This document shows, piece by piece, positions 1 through 6,259 of a stretch of 11,149 nt of DNA. The DNA is taken from assembly GCA_029071285.1 (NCBI GenBank), contig JAIEAS010000083.1:1-11149 (forward strand), given 5' to 3'. The stretch is from Clostridia bacterium (GTDB lineage Bacteria; Bacillota; Clostridia; Christensenellales; Borkfalkiaceae). Both the position numbers and the translations under genes were made by a program. The notes below the pieces were generated by a model, which saw only the letters and a program-made list of their open reading frames with translations, was not told the DNA's origin and ran no database searches. The first letter of the stretch is position 1, and the number at the start of each line of letters is the position of its first letter.

Positions 1-16
1 CTTTAATTCTGAGCAT
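1..16 (-). CDS. N-terminal stub of a leftward gene, cut by the window edge
   Basis: On the minus strand, an ATG at 16-14 is preceded by AAAAGGAGAAAAT, a textbook ribosome binding site at good spacing (plus-strand positions 21-28). Only five codons (M-L-R-I-K) lie inside the window, so no function can be given. A TATAAT is present on the minus strand at 39-44, about 7 nt upstream of a plausible start site near 32, but I see no convincing -35 hexamer at 16-18 nt spacing. The gene would be divergent from the large surface protein gene at 171 and would share its roughly 150-nt control region. The call rests on the RBS/ATG/-10 arrangement alone. Confidence 0.4.
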
Positions 17-66
17 ATTTTCTCCTTTTAGTATGGAAATTATAGTATAAAAATACTCAAAAACAC

Positions 67-95
67 TTGACAAAGCGCGTTTACGCTCATATAAT
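67..95 (+). promoter_or_regulatory. Perfect consensus sigma-A promoter for the surface protein gene
   Basis: TTGACA at 67-72 and TATAAT at 90-95 are separated by exactly 17 nt, so both hexamers and the spacer match the housekeeping consensus. The predicted transcript starts near 102 and leaves a leader of about 70 nt before the ATG at 171. The spacer contains a small inverted repeat (AGCG at 74-77 and CGCT at 84-87 around CGTTTA) that could be an operator, but this is weak. Confidence 0.85.
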
Positions 96-131
96 AAAGT
101 AAATTGAGTGCATATACACTCATATAATAAA
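86..131 (+). repeat. 13-bp direct repeat spanning the -10 and the leader
   Basis: CTCATATAATAAA occurs at 86-98 and again at 119-131, 33 bp apart, and similarity continues a few bases on (GTAAATTGAG versus TTAAACGAG). The first copy contains the -10 hexamer of the promoter. The second lies in the transcribed leader and repeats TATAAT at 123-128 without a suitably spaced -35. Possible explanations are a local duplication, a regulator binding pair, or chance in AT-rich sequence. Confidence 0.55.
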
Positions 132-170
132 TTAAACGAGCATAAATTTACTCACGGTAAGGAGAAAGAT

Positions 171-2726
171 ATGAAAATTAAAAGCAGGAATTTATTAACG
201 GTAATACTTGCCTTGCTTTGCGCCGCGGCGGTATTCCTCGGTATAGGTTTAATATTGCCCAAAGCAGAAAAAGTAAACGCCAACGCCGCCAGCAGCGTTT
301 CTACATTAGGGATAAAAAATCCTGGCTACACTTGCGACCCAAGCATAACAAAAGTAACACCTTATGATTATAGTATTTCTTTTGAAGATGTTGGGATATC
401 AAAGAATTTGTCAAGCGCAAGCGGCACGTTTGATATCGAAGTTATTATTCCCGCAGATTCGTCATACACGGTTAAATTCAAATTCGAGGCGACAGGAGGT
501 ATAGGCAGTTTTGTTGATAATAAAGCCGGAGGGGTCGTGGCTTCATTAACTGTAAACGGCGGTTCCGCTCTGATGCTTTCATATAGCGGTAGTACTCAAG
601 GTATAGACGGTATCCAAAAGGCTTCGGGTGAGTATGAGCAAACTTTTACAAATCCGACGGCATCAGACAAAACCGAGACTGTCACCTTTACTTTCGATTT
701 TAAAGTTACCACAAAGAACGTGTCCGCTGGTTTCGGCGTTTCGCTTAATTTTAAAGGCGTAGAAGCTATTCCGCCGAAACTGGCAAAGCCCGCTACGTCC
801 GACCCTATGAAACTGACGTATAGCGAGAGCGGGTGTACGCTGAACTTCACGTACGCCGATTCGGTGCTGTATAACAACGTTGAAGTAACGGTTGTAGGCG
901 GCGACGGCAACGCAGTTGACGCAAGCGATTTTACTCTGACAGACACTTTGCAGGGCGGCGGCAGCATTGCCGCAACCAAAGCGGGAACTTACACCGTAAT
1001 ATTTTCGCTTACGCAGGATGCAATAAACAAAGGTTTTGAGTGGAAGGGCGGCGGCACGGATAACCAAAAGCTTACTTTAACGATAGAAAAAGCCAAACCC
1101 AAAACCGACCCGAAAATAGGCGAGGGTCCGTGGTATACGAACAAAACTCTTGACGACATAGTTTTAGAACCGGGCGAAAACGACACCCCCGGCAGCTACA
1201 GCTGGAAAGAGGGTCAATCAATCACCGCGGGCACGAAAAATTATGTCTGGGTATTTACTCCCGACGACGAAGATAACTACAAGTCCGTAGAGGGTAAAAT
1301 TTCGATTGAAGTAGAGGCACTGGAAATTACCGGCATAGAAGTAGTTTTCGAGCCGGGCGAAACCAAATTTTACACTACGAGCAAGAAAGAGGATTTAAAA
1401 GCAAAGCTGACGGTAAGAAAGATTTACGCCGACGGCTCGAAGGTTGCCACCACCGATTACGAGCTGGACGGAGATATATCCAAAGCGGGCACGGCAAAAA
1501 TCGGAGTAGTTTATACTGCGAAAGAAAACGAAATCCCCAAATTTGAAAAATTCAACGGCGAGTTTGACGTTGAAATCAATCAGCCGGCGCCTACGCTCTG
1601 GGAGAGAATCGTTGCGTTCTTTACGGGAACCGCACTCGGTCTGCCCGTTTGGGCTTGGTTCTTAATAGGACTTGCCGCGCTGATACTGCTGATAATAATT
1701 ATCGTAGTAGCGTGCAAACGCCGCAAGACCAAAGAAGAAAAAGAGGAAATCAAAGCCCGCAAAGAAGAGGAAAGACAGCGCAAGCTGGAAGAAAAGCAGC
1801 GCCTCGAAGAGGAACGCCGTTTGCAGCGCGAGCGCCTCGAAGAGGAGCGCAGATTACAGCGCGAAAAGCTCGAAGCCGAGCGCGAAATGGCAAGGGCGAA
1901 GCAGGAAGCCGAGCTTGAAAGGATACGCGCACAAGCGCAGGCACAGGCGGGACTTGCAGGCGCAGGTATGGCAAGTATGGCTATGGCTCAACAGCCCCAA
2001 CAGCAACAGATACCGCCTCAGCCTGTGGATAATACCAACAACGAACTGTTACGCGAAATGACCCGACAGATGGCGGAACTGCGCGCGGACAACAAGGCAA
2101 CGCAGGCGCAGCTGCAGGCAATGCAGAATTCACAGAATTTACAACAGGCAATGCCTCAACCTATGCAGTATCAGCAGCCTATGATGCCGCAGTATCCTCA
2201 ATACCCGCAGTATCAGCAACCTATGATGCCGCAGTACGGCAGTAACGATTTGGCAATGGCGAGAATGGAAGCACAGCTTAACGCAATGCAGGCGGAACAG
2301 CGCGCAAGGTACGACGCCGAGCAGCGTATAGAGCTTGCGGCAATGCGTGCGGAATCACACGTAGACAGAGATTCGCGCCACAGCGTAGACCTTGCCGCAA
2401 TGCGCGAGCATATCAACGGACACAACTACAACCGCATACCCGATTACAGCCAACCCGCACAACCCGCATATAATCAGCCTAACTCAATGGATATGATGGG
2501 TGCGCTTGTTGCGGCAACACTCAGAAATATGGCGAACGGCGAACTTGCGGCAACGCAGTCCGTTCCCGAACTGCCTCAAAAGACCGAAACTGCGCACGCG
2601 GCGAAGTACCCTTCCGACGCGGTGATTACTACCACGACCACGGTTGACACCACCAAGAACAAACCTATACGGCGTGAAGAGCAATTCGACGTTGACGGTT
2701 TTTACGACAGCTTTGACGGTAATTAA
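171..2726 (+). CDS. Membrane-anchored Ig-like surface protein with coiled-coil and Q/M/P/Y-rich cytoplasmic tail
   Basis: This 851-aa protein has an unknown specific role. The ATG at 171 is chosen because GGTAAGGAGAAAG sits just upstream and a signal peptide follows directly; an in-frame GTG at 108 has no such support. Residues 1-40 are a Sec signal (KIKSR, then a hydrophobic core to about 29, possible cleavage after NANA near 39). Residues 40-485 are a beta-rich ectodomain. From about 200 onward it resembles bacterial Ig-like repeats, for example NYVWVFTPDDEDNYKSVEG and ITGIEVVFEPGE followed by YADGSK. Residues 492-514 form one very hydrophobic helix (PVWAWFLIGLAALILL...), followed by KRRK, which sets the C-terminus in the cytoplasm. 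Residues 520-595 are a charged Glu/Arg coiled coil with two 11-residue units (544-554, 555-565). The rest is Gln/Met/Ala/Pro/Tyr-rich, with PQY and QPMMPQY repeats, ending in an acidic DGFYDSFDGN. There is no LPxTG. It is monocistronic, with its own promoter and terminator. Surface sensing or envelope scaffolding is conceivable but unproven. Confidence 0.85.
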   Translation: MKIKSRNLLTVILALLCAAAVFLGIGLILPKAEKVNANAASSVSTLGIKNPGYTCDPSITKVTPYDYSISFEDVGISKNLSSASGTFDIEVIIPADSSYTVKFKFEATGGIGSFVDNKAGGVVASLTVNGGSALMLSYSGSTQGIDGIQKASGEYEQTFTNPTASDKTETVTFTFDFKVTTKNVSAGFGVSLNFKGVEAIPPKLAKPATSDPMKLTYSESGCTLNFTYADSVLYNNVEVTVVGGDGNAVDASDFTLTDTLQGGGSIAATKAGTYTVIFSLTQDAINKGFEWKGGGTDNQKLTLTIEKAKPKTDPKIGEGPWYTNKTLDDIVLEPGENDTPGSYSWKEGQSITAGTKNYVWVFTPDDEDNYKSVEGKISIEVEALEITGIEVVFEPGETKFYTTSKKEDLKAKLTVRKIYADGSKVATTDYELDGDISKAGTAKIGVVYTAKENEIPKFEKFNGEFDVEINQPAPTLWERIVAFFTGTALGLPVWAWFLIGLAALILLIIIIVVACKRRKTKEEKEEIKARKEEERQRKLEEKQRLEEERRLQRERLEEERRLQREKLEAEREMARAKQEAELERIRAQAQAQAGLAGAGMASMAMAQQPQQQQIPPQPVDNTNNELLREMTRQMAELRADNKATQAQLQAMQNSQNLQQAMPQPMQYQQPMMPQYPQYPQYQQPMMPQYGSNDLAMARMEAQLNAMQAEQRARYDAEQRIELAAMRAESHVDRDSRHSVDLAAMREHINGHNYNRIPDYSQPAQPAYNQPNSMDMMGALVAATLRNMANGELAATQSVPELPQKTETAHAAKYPSDAVITTTTTVDTTKNKPIRREEQFDVDGFYDSFDGN
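1800..1865 (+). repeat. 33-bp tandem repeat coding 11-residue coiled-coil units
   Basis: Two adjacent in-frame 33-bp units (1800-1832 and 1833-1865) both encode R-L-E-E-E-R-R-L-Q-R-E, differing only at synonymous positions. A third, degenerate unit (KLEAEREMARA) follows. An 11-residue (hendecad) period is typical of straight or right-handed coiled coils. The tandem structure could change length by recombination without breaking the frame. Confidence 0.75.
2165..2236 (+). repeat. 30-bp direct repeat (42-bp period) in the Q/M/P/Y-rich tail
   Basis: The 30-bp stretches at 2165-2194 and 2207-2236 differ at one base (G/A) and encode QYQQPMMPQY in the same frame. Between them lies PQYPQYP-type filler. 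Because the period (42 bp) is a multiple of three, gain or loss of a unit would keep the frame. This is in-frame low-complexity expansion. Confidence 0.75.
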
Positions 2727-2769
2727 AAACCACGTCATCTGATTTTGCGGCAGGCAATTGAAGAGAAAT

Positions 2770-2804
2770 AACCGCCCGCGGATATTCCGCGGGCGGTTTA
2801 TTTT
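2770..2804 (+). terminator. Strong intrinsic terminator of the surface protein gene
   Basis: A perfect 13-bp GC-rich stem (AACCGCCCGCGGA at 2770-2782 with its complement at 2786-2798) has a TAT loop and is followed by TTATTTT. It lies 44 nt after the stop codon of the 851-aa protein gene. The U tract is interrupted by one A, but the stem is very stable. Confidence 0.9.
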
Positions 2805-2812
2805 CAGGGCGG

Positions 2813-2869
2813 GCGGCGGCGCAATAAAAAAAGGAAGTGCGAATGTGGAAATTCAGCGCCGCCGCTTTT
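2813..2869 (+). other. GC-rich inverted repeat with 33-nt loop
   Basis: GCGGCGGCGC at 2813-2822 pairs perfectly with GCGCCGCCGC at 2856-2865, followed by TTTT. The loop is A-rich and includes AAGGA. It may be a backup terminator behind the main one at 2770. I see no gene that it would serve otherwise. Confidence 0.4.
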
Positions 2870-2884
2870 GCTTTGTGCACACCA

Positions 2885-2985
2885 CGTCATTGCGAGGGAG
2901 TGAAACGACCGCGGCAATCCAGGCATACGCTCTTTTTAAGTGCTTCGTTTCTGGATTGCTTCACTTCGTTCGCAATGACGATAAG
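2885..2985. repeat. Dispersed palindromic repeat, copy 1 (GTCATTGCGAG family)
   Basis: The element is about 100 bp long with inverted ends: the left arm begins CGTCATTGCGAG and ends CAATCCAG near 2922; the right arm runs from CTGGATTG at 2951 to CGCAATGACG at 2980, then ATAAG. A second copy of almost the same length is at 10726-10825, sharing both arms and the ATAAG flank. Such elements are widespread non-coding repeats in many bacteria. They give spurious peptides such as RSVATRQSR or LLRFARND, and those readings appear here. No transposase is present. The element may act as a transcript hairpin. No exact target-site duplication is obvious. Confidence 0.85.
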
Positions 2986-2996
2986 GAATTAAAAGG

Positions 2997-3082
2997 GGAT
3001 CCCTCGGCTAACGCTTTGCGCCATAGTAAATAATTTTTAAAACTAAGGTGCGCAAACCGTCGCTACACTCGGGCGGGATGAC
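2997..3082. repeat. Imperfect inverted repeat, second dispersed-repeat family
   Basis: The left half begins GGGATCCCTCGGCTAACGC and the right half ends CGCTACACTCGGGCGGGATGAC, which are inexact inverted copies. In the middle TTTGCGC at 3015-3021 pairs with GCGCAAA at 3050-3056. The right end resembles the widespread bacterial repeat that ends in GGATGAC. Twelve bases of it (3060-3071) recur inverted at 7677-7688, just upstream of the RNase III-like gene. This appears to be a decayed copy and shows no coding capacity. Confidence 0.6.
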
Positions 3083-3157
3083 ATAAGCGGGTTTATGTGT
3101 TTTATGTGAACGGGAAGTTATGCGTAAACGAAATAAACGCGCGGTCGGGCGGAACGC

Positions 3158-3186
3158 TTGCAATTTATTTATCTTTATGCTATGAT
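3158..3186 (+). promoter_or_regulatory. Promoter of the trpS operon (extended -10)
   Basis: TTGCAA at 3158-3163 and TATGAT at 3181-3186 are 17 nt apart, with TG one base upstream of the -10 (TGCTATGAT), an extended -10. The predicted start is near 3193, giving a leader of only about 18 nt before the trpS ATG. This leaves no room for a T-box or other leader riboswitch. Confidence 0.75.
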
Positions 3187-3210
3187 TTACACGGAGTAAA
3201 TTAGAAAAAT

Positions 3211-4212
3211 ATGGAAGAAAGTAAAAATACGCTGTACTCGGCGGTGCAGCCCACAAATAATTTAACCATAGGCAACTACCTCGGCGCAATCAAAAACTGG
3301 GTTGCGCTTCAGGACGACTATAACTGCTTTTACGCTATTGCGAATATGCACTCGATAACCGTCAGGCAGAACCCCGCGGAATTAAGACAGCGCACACTGT
3401 CCCTTCTCGCGCTGTATATCGCCTGCGGAGTAGACCCCGAAAAATGCACGCTGTATCTTCAGTCGCACGTGCCCGCGCACGCCGAGCTTTGCTGGGTTTT
3501 AAACACTTTCACCTACGTCGGCGAAATGGAAAGAATGACCCAGTTCAAGGATAAGAGCGCGAAACACGCCGATAATATAAATATGGGTTTAATGGACTAC
3601 CCCGTGCTGATGGCGGCGGATATTCTTCTGTATCAGGCTTCGGTCGTGCCTATCGGCAAGGACCAGACCCAGCACCTTGAAATCGCCCGCGATATAGCGC
3701 AGCGTTTCAACAACGCTTACACCCCGACCTTCACCGTTCCCGAGGGAGTTTATCTTAAAATTGCGGCAAGTATCCGCGACCTTTTAAACCCCGATAAAAA
3801 GATGTCTAAGTCAGCGGAAAACGTGAACGGCTCGGTATTTTTATCCGACGACAAGGACACGGTTATGCGCAAATTCAAACGCGCCGTAACCGACAGCGAC
3901 GCGACTATTAAATACGACCCCGAAAACAAGCCCGGCGTAAGCAATCTTCTTTCGATATATTCGGTGTTTACCGATAAAACGATTGCGGAAGCCGAAAAGC
4001 AGTTTGCGGGTCTGGGCTACGGCGAATTCAAGCTCGCCGTCGGCGAGGTGGTCGCGGACAAGCTTGCGCCCATTCAGTCCGAACAGGCTAAGCTGCTTGC
4101 GGACAAGGCTTACCTTGACAAAGTTTTAAAAGAGGGCGCGGAACGCGCGGCTTATACCGCAAACAAAACCCTTTCAAAGGTGTACAAAAAAATAGGATTT
4201 TATCAAATATAA
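3211..4212 (+). CDS. trpS: Tryptophan--tRNA ligase
   Basis: This class I aminoacyl-tRNA synthetase joins tryptophan to tRNA-Trp with ATP in the cytoplasm. At 333 aa it has the normal bacterial length. The HIGH-type signature is T-I-G-N at residues 19-22, inside QPTNNLTIGNYLGAIKNW. The KMSKS loop is exact at residues 197-201 (DKKMSKSAEN). MAADILLY with Asp137 matches the indole-recognising aspartate region, and GKDQTQHLE is the expected motif downstream. The start is ATG 3211; GGAG at 3193-3196 is 14 nt away, rather far, so translation initiation may be weak or partly leaderless-like. It heads a five-gene operon and its stop codon overlaps the next start (TAATG). In many Firmicutes trpS is under T-box control; here the promoter sits directly upstream and no T-box is visible. 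Confidence 0.97.
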   Translation: MEESKNTLYSAVQPTNNLTIGNYLGAIKNWVALQDDYNCFYAIANMHSITVRQNPAELRQRTLSLLALYIACGVDPEKCTLYLQSHVPAHAELCWVLNTFTYVGEMERMTQFKDKSAKHADNINMGLMDYPVLMAADILLYQASVVPIGKDQTQHLEIARDIAQRFNNAYTPTFTVPEGVYLKIAASIRDLLNPDKKMSKSAENVNGSVFLSDDKDTVMRKFKRAVTDSDATIKYDPENKPGVSNLLSIYSVFTDKTIAEAEKQFAGLGYGEFKLAVGEVVADKLAPIQSEQAKLLADKAYLDKVLKEGAERAAYTANKTLSKVYKKIGFYQI

Positions 4213-5090
4213 TGTTCGGTTACGTAACCCCCGACAGACCCTATCTTTTTATCAAGGACGAAACCCTTTACAAAGCGCTGTACTGCGGACTTTGCAAAAG
4301 CATAGGCGCGGGCTGCGGGCAGAGGGCGCGTTCGGCTCTGACCTATGATATGGCATTTATGTCGGCGCTGATTCATAATATTAAACACGAGGACGTAACC
4401 GTAAAAAAATCGCACTGCGTGCTGCATATTTTCAGGCGCAGACCGATTGCCGCCGTGGACGAAACCACCGTTATGCTCGGCTGTATCAACACCGCGCTCG
4501 CGTACTATAAGCTGTGCGACGACAAGGCGGACGGCGATAAAAAAGGCATTTTCAGACACTACTTCAAAGCGGGTTTCAGGCGCGCGAAGCGCCGCCACCC
4601 CGAAGCGGTTGAAATTATAAAGTCCCAGCTCGAAAAGCAGGCCGAGCTTGAAAAGGCGGGCTGTGCGGTTATCGACGAGGCGTGCGAGCCCACCGCGCAG
4701 ATGATGAAAAAGCTTTCGCGCTACGCGCTCGGCGAATACTCGACCGAAGACACCGAATGGCTGTTTTACGACTTGGGCAAGTGGGTGTATCTCGCGGACG
4801 GGCTGGACGATTACGACAAGGACGTTAAAAAGGGCAGGTACAACGTTTTGTACAACGCCTTTAAAAAAAGCTGCAAGGCGGAAGCCTTAAAATCCAACGC
4901 GGAAGAAATTACCTTTCTTTTCGACTCGCTTTTCGCGGATATGCGCGTGCGGCTTGCAAATATTAAATTCAGATACAATCACGACTTAACCGACAATATA
5001 ATTCTTCGCGGCATACCGCTTAAGACACGCAGTCTTTTAAGCGGCGGATGCGGCAAAAAAGGGTGTATAAATGAACAAACAAAATCTTGA
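4212..5090 (+). CDS. DUF5685 family protein
   Basis: A 292-aa protein of unknown function whose N-terminus, MFGYVTPDRPYLFIKDETLYKALYCGLCKSIG in outline, matches the conserved opening of the Clostridia DUF5685 family. Visible features are the C-G-L-C pair at residues 25 and 28, a further Cys35, SALTYDMAF, and His68-Cys69. A mid-to-late segment (YDLGKWVYLADGLDDYDKD) is rich in conserved aspartates, which could bind metal. The C-terminus has Cys residues in SGGCGKKGC. No signal peptide or clear membrane helix is seen. The ATG shares its A with the trpS stop codon (TAATG), so translation is coupled, and the end overlaps the next gene by 20 nt. In related genomes such proteins are often next to a J-domain protein, as here. 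The cysteines and acidic cluster suggest metal or redox chemistry; that is inference. Confidence 0.8.
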   Translation: MFGYVTPDRPYLFIKDETLYKALYCGLCKSIGAGCGQRARSALTYDMAFMSALIHNIKHEDVTVKKSHCVLHIFRRRPIAAVDETTVMLGCINTALAYYKLCDDKADGDKKGIFRHYFKAGFRRAKRRHPEAVEIIKSQLEKQAELEKAGCAVIDEACEPTAQMMKKLSRYALGEYSTEDTEWLFYDLGKWVYLADGLDDYDKDVKKGRYNVLYNAFKKSCKAEALKSNAEEITFLFDSLFADMRVRLANIKFRYNHDLTDNIILRGIPLKTRSLLSGGCGKKGCINEQTKS

Positions 5091-5700
5091 AATTCTTGGA
5101 CTTTCCGAGGGCGCAACTAAGGAAGAAATTAAATCCTCTTACGAAGCTTTGCGCGAAAAGTATCTTGAAGAAAGATTTATGGACGGCGAAAAGGGAAACA
5201 ACGCCGCCAAAATGCTGACTAAAATCGAGGTTGCATATAACGAGCTTTTGAACGAGCTGAGCGAAACCGCCTCGGAATTCGACGCGGACGGCGCGTATAA
5301 TAAAGTTGAAGAAATTATAAAGAGCGGCGACCTTGACGGAGCCCAGCGCGAGCTGGACGCTTTCAACGAGCGCGGCGCGCAGTGGCACTATTTGCAGAGC
5401 GTAATTTTCTACCGCAAAAACTGGATGAACGAGAGCAAGAAACAGCTTGAAATCGCTTTGCAGTTAGAGCCCGAAAACGAGAAGTACAAGGATTCTTATA
5501 AAAAGCTCGTAGACAAACTGAACTACGACGCAAACCGCAGCGGTGCCGCCGCAAACGACGGCAACCGTACGGTGTACGAGGGGCAGAATATAGAGGCGGG
5601 ACCCGAGGACCAGATGGGCGGAAATTTCTGCTCGTCGTGCATACAGTGCTGCTATCTGAATATGTGCATTAACTGCCTGTGCAACGGCTGCTGCCGTTAA
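5071..5700 (+). CDS. Degenerate J-domain protein with TPR-like middle and Cys-rich tail
   Basis: 209 aa. Residues 1-65 follow the J-domain pattern (LEILGLSEGATKEEIKSSY, later AAKMLTKIEVAYNELL), but the loop that normally carries His-Pro-Asp reads YLEERFMDGEKG, so the HPD needed to stimulate Hsp70 ATPase is absent. Residues 75-150 look like a TPR helix pair (SGDLDGAQRELDAFNERGAQWHY and NWMNESKKQLEIALQLEPEN). After a linker, the last 23 residues hold nine cysteines (187, 190, 193, 194, 199, 202, 204, 207, 208), a possible metal-binding or palmitoyl-like membrane tail. The start codon is preceded by AAAAAAGGG at suitable spacing, lying inside the upstream gene, which it overlaps by 20 nt. The pairing with DUF5685 suggests the two act together; a classical DnaJ co-chaperone role is unlikely without HPD. 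Confidence 0.8.
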   Translation: MNKQNLEILGLSEGATKEEIKSSYEALREKYLEERFMDGEKGNNAAKMLTKIEVAYNELLNELSETASEFDADGAYNKVEEIIKSGDLDGAQRELDAFNERGAQWHYLQSVIFYRKNWMNESKKQLEIALQLEPENEKYKDSYKKLVDKLNYDANRSGAAANDGNRTVYEGQNIEAGPEDQMGGNFCSSCIQCCYLNMCINCLCNGCCR

Positions 5701-5704
5701 AGTA

Positions 5705-6259
5705 ATGGGCAAGCGCAACAATTCACGCACCTTTGAAATCGCCCTCTCCGCCATATCCTGCGCGGTCGCGGCGGGCGCTCTGGCACTGGGACTTTTGAGC
5801 GGCTGGCTCGTGGGGACGGGCTACGTAATCGCGGTGGTCGCGCTGATGGTTCCACTTTCAAAGCAGTTTTTCTGGGGCGACTTTTTAGCCTATCTTGCCA
5901 CGGTTATTTTAGCCGTAGTGCTGGGCGCGGCGCGAAATTTTTGGGACCTCGTGCCCTTTGCAATGTTCTTCGGACTGCATCCGCTTGTGAACTGTCTGCA
6001 AATTCGCTTTAATATTAACCGTTGGCTGGCGTTTGCAATCAAGGCGGTGTGGTTCGACTGCACGCTGATAGCGGGGTACTTCTTAATCTACGTTCTGGGC
6101 GGAATAGTTCTTCCCGAACAGGTGCAGGCGGTAATAGACGGCTGGAGGCTGTACGTGATTATTTTCACGGTCGGCACGGCGCTGTTTCTTTTATACGACT
6201 ATCTTATTTTCAAAATTCAAATCGGCGTAAATAAACTCGTTTACAGGATACGCAAATGA
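5705..6259 (+). CDS. Small polytopic membrane protein, unassigned
   Basis: A 184-aa integral membrane protein with about five to six hydrophobic helices (roughly 10-34, 36-50, 58-76, 80-96, 107-133, 146-166) and short basic ends (MGKRNNSR and KLVYRIRK), which indicates inside termini. Conserved-looking polar points within the membrane region are NFWD near 78-81, GLHPLVN near 88-94 and WFD near 115. I do not recognise the family; the size and layout are compatible with a substrate-binding S component of an ECF transporter, but no hallmark motif supports this. It starts 4 nt after the J-domain gene stop, without a clear ribosome binding site, so it probably depends on translational coupling. 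Its TGA overlaps the rlmD start (ATGA). Confidence 0.8.
   Translation: MGKRNNSRTFEIALSAISCAVAAGALALGLLSGWLVGTGYVIAVVALMVPLSKQFFWGDFLAYLATVILAVVLGAARNFWDLVPFAMFFGLHPLVNCLQIRFNINRWLAFAIKAVWFDCTLIAGYFLIYVLGGIVLPEQVQAVIDGWRLYVIIFTVGTALFLLYDYLIFKIQIGVNKLVYRIRK

Noticed and set aside
108..170. Upstream GTG start for the large surface protein
   Set aside because: It would add 21 polar residues before an otherwise complete signal peptide, and the strong AAGGAGA lies directly before the ATG at 171.
1649..1918. Arg/Ala-rich ORFs in other frames over the coiled-coil region
   Set aside because: They are alternative readings of GA-rich coiled-coil codons, without start signals or family resemblance.
2843..2992. 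49-aa ORF with a good-looking AAGGA ribosome binding site, starting MWKFSAAAF
   Set aside because: Most of it reads through the palindromic repeat (HCEGVKRPRQSR, FTSFAMT are typical spurious readings), and it starts between the arms of a GC hairpin right after a terminator.
3008..3210. T-box leader or riboswitch upstream of trpS
   Set aside because: I see no specifier loop, no T-box core and no terminator/antiterminator next to trpS; the region is repeat remnants followed by a promoter.
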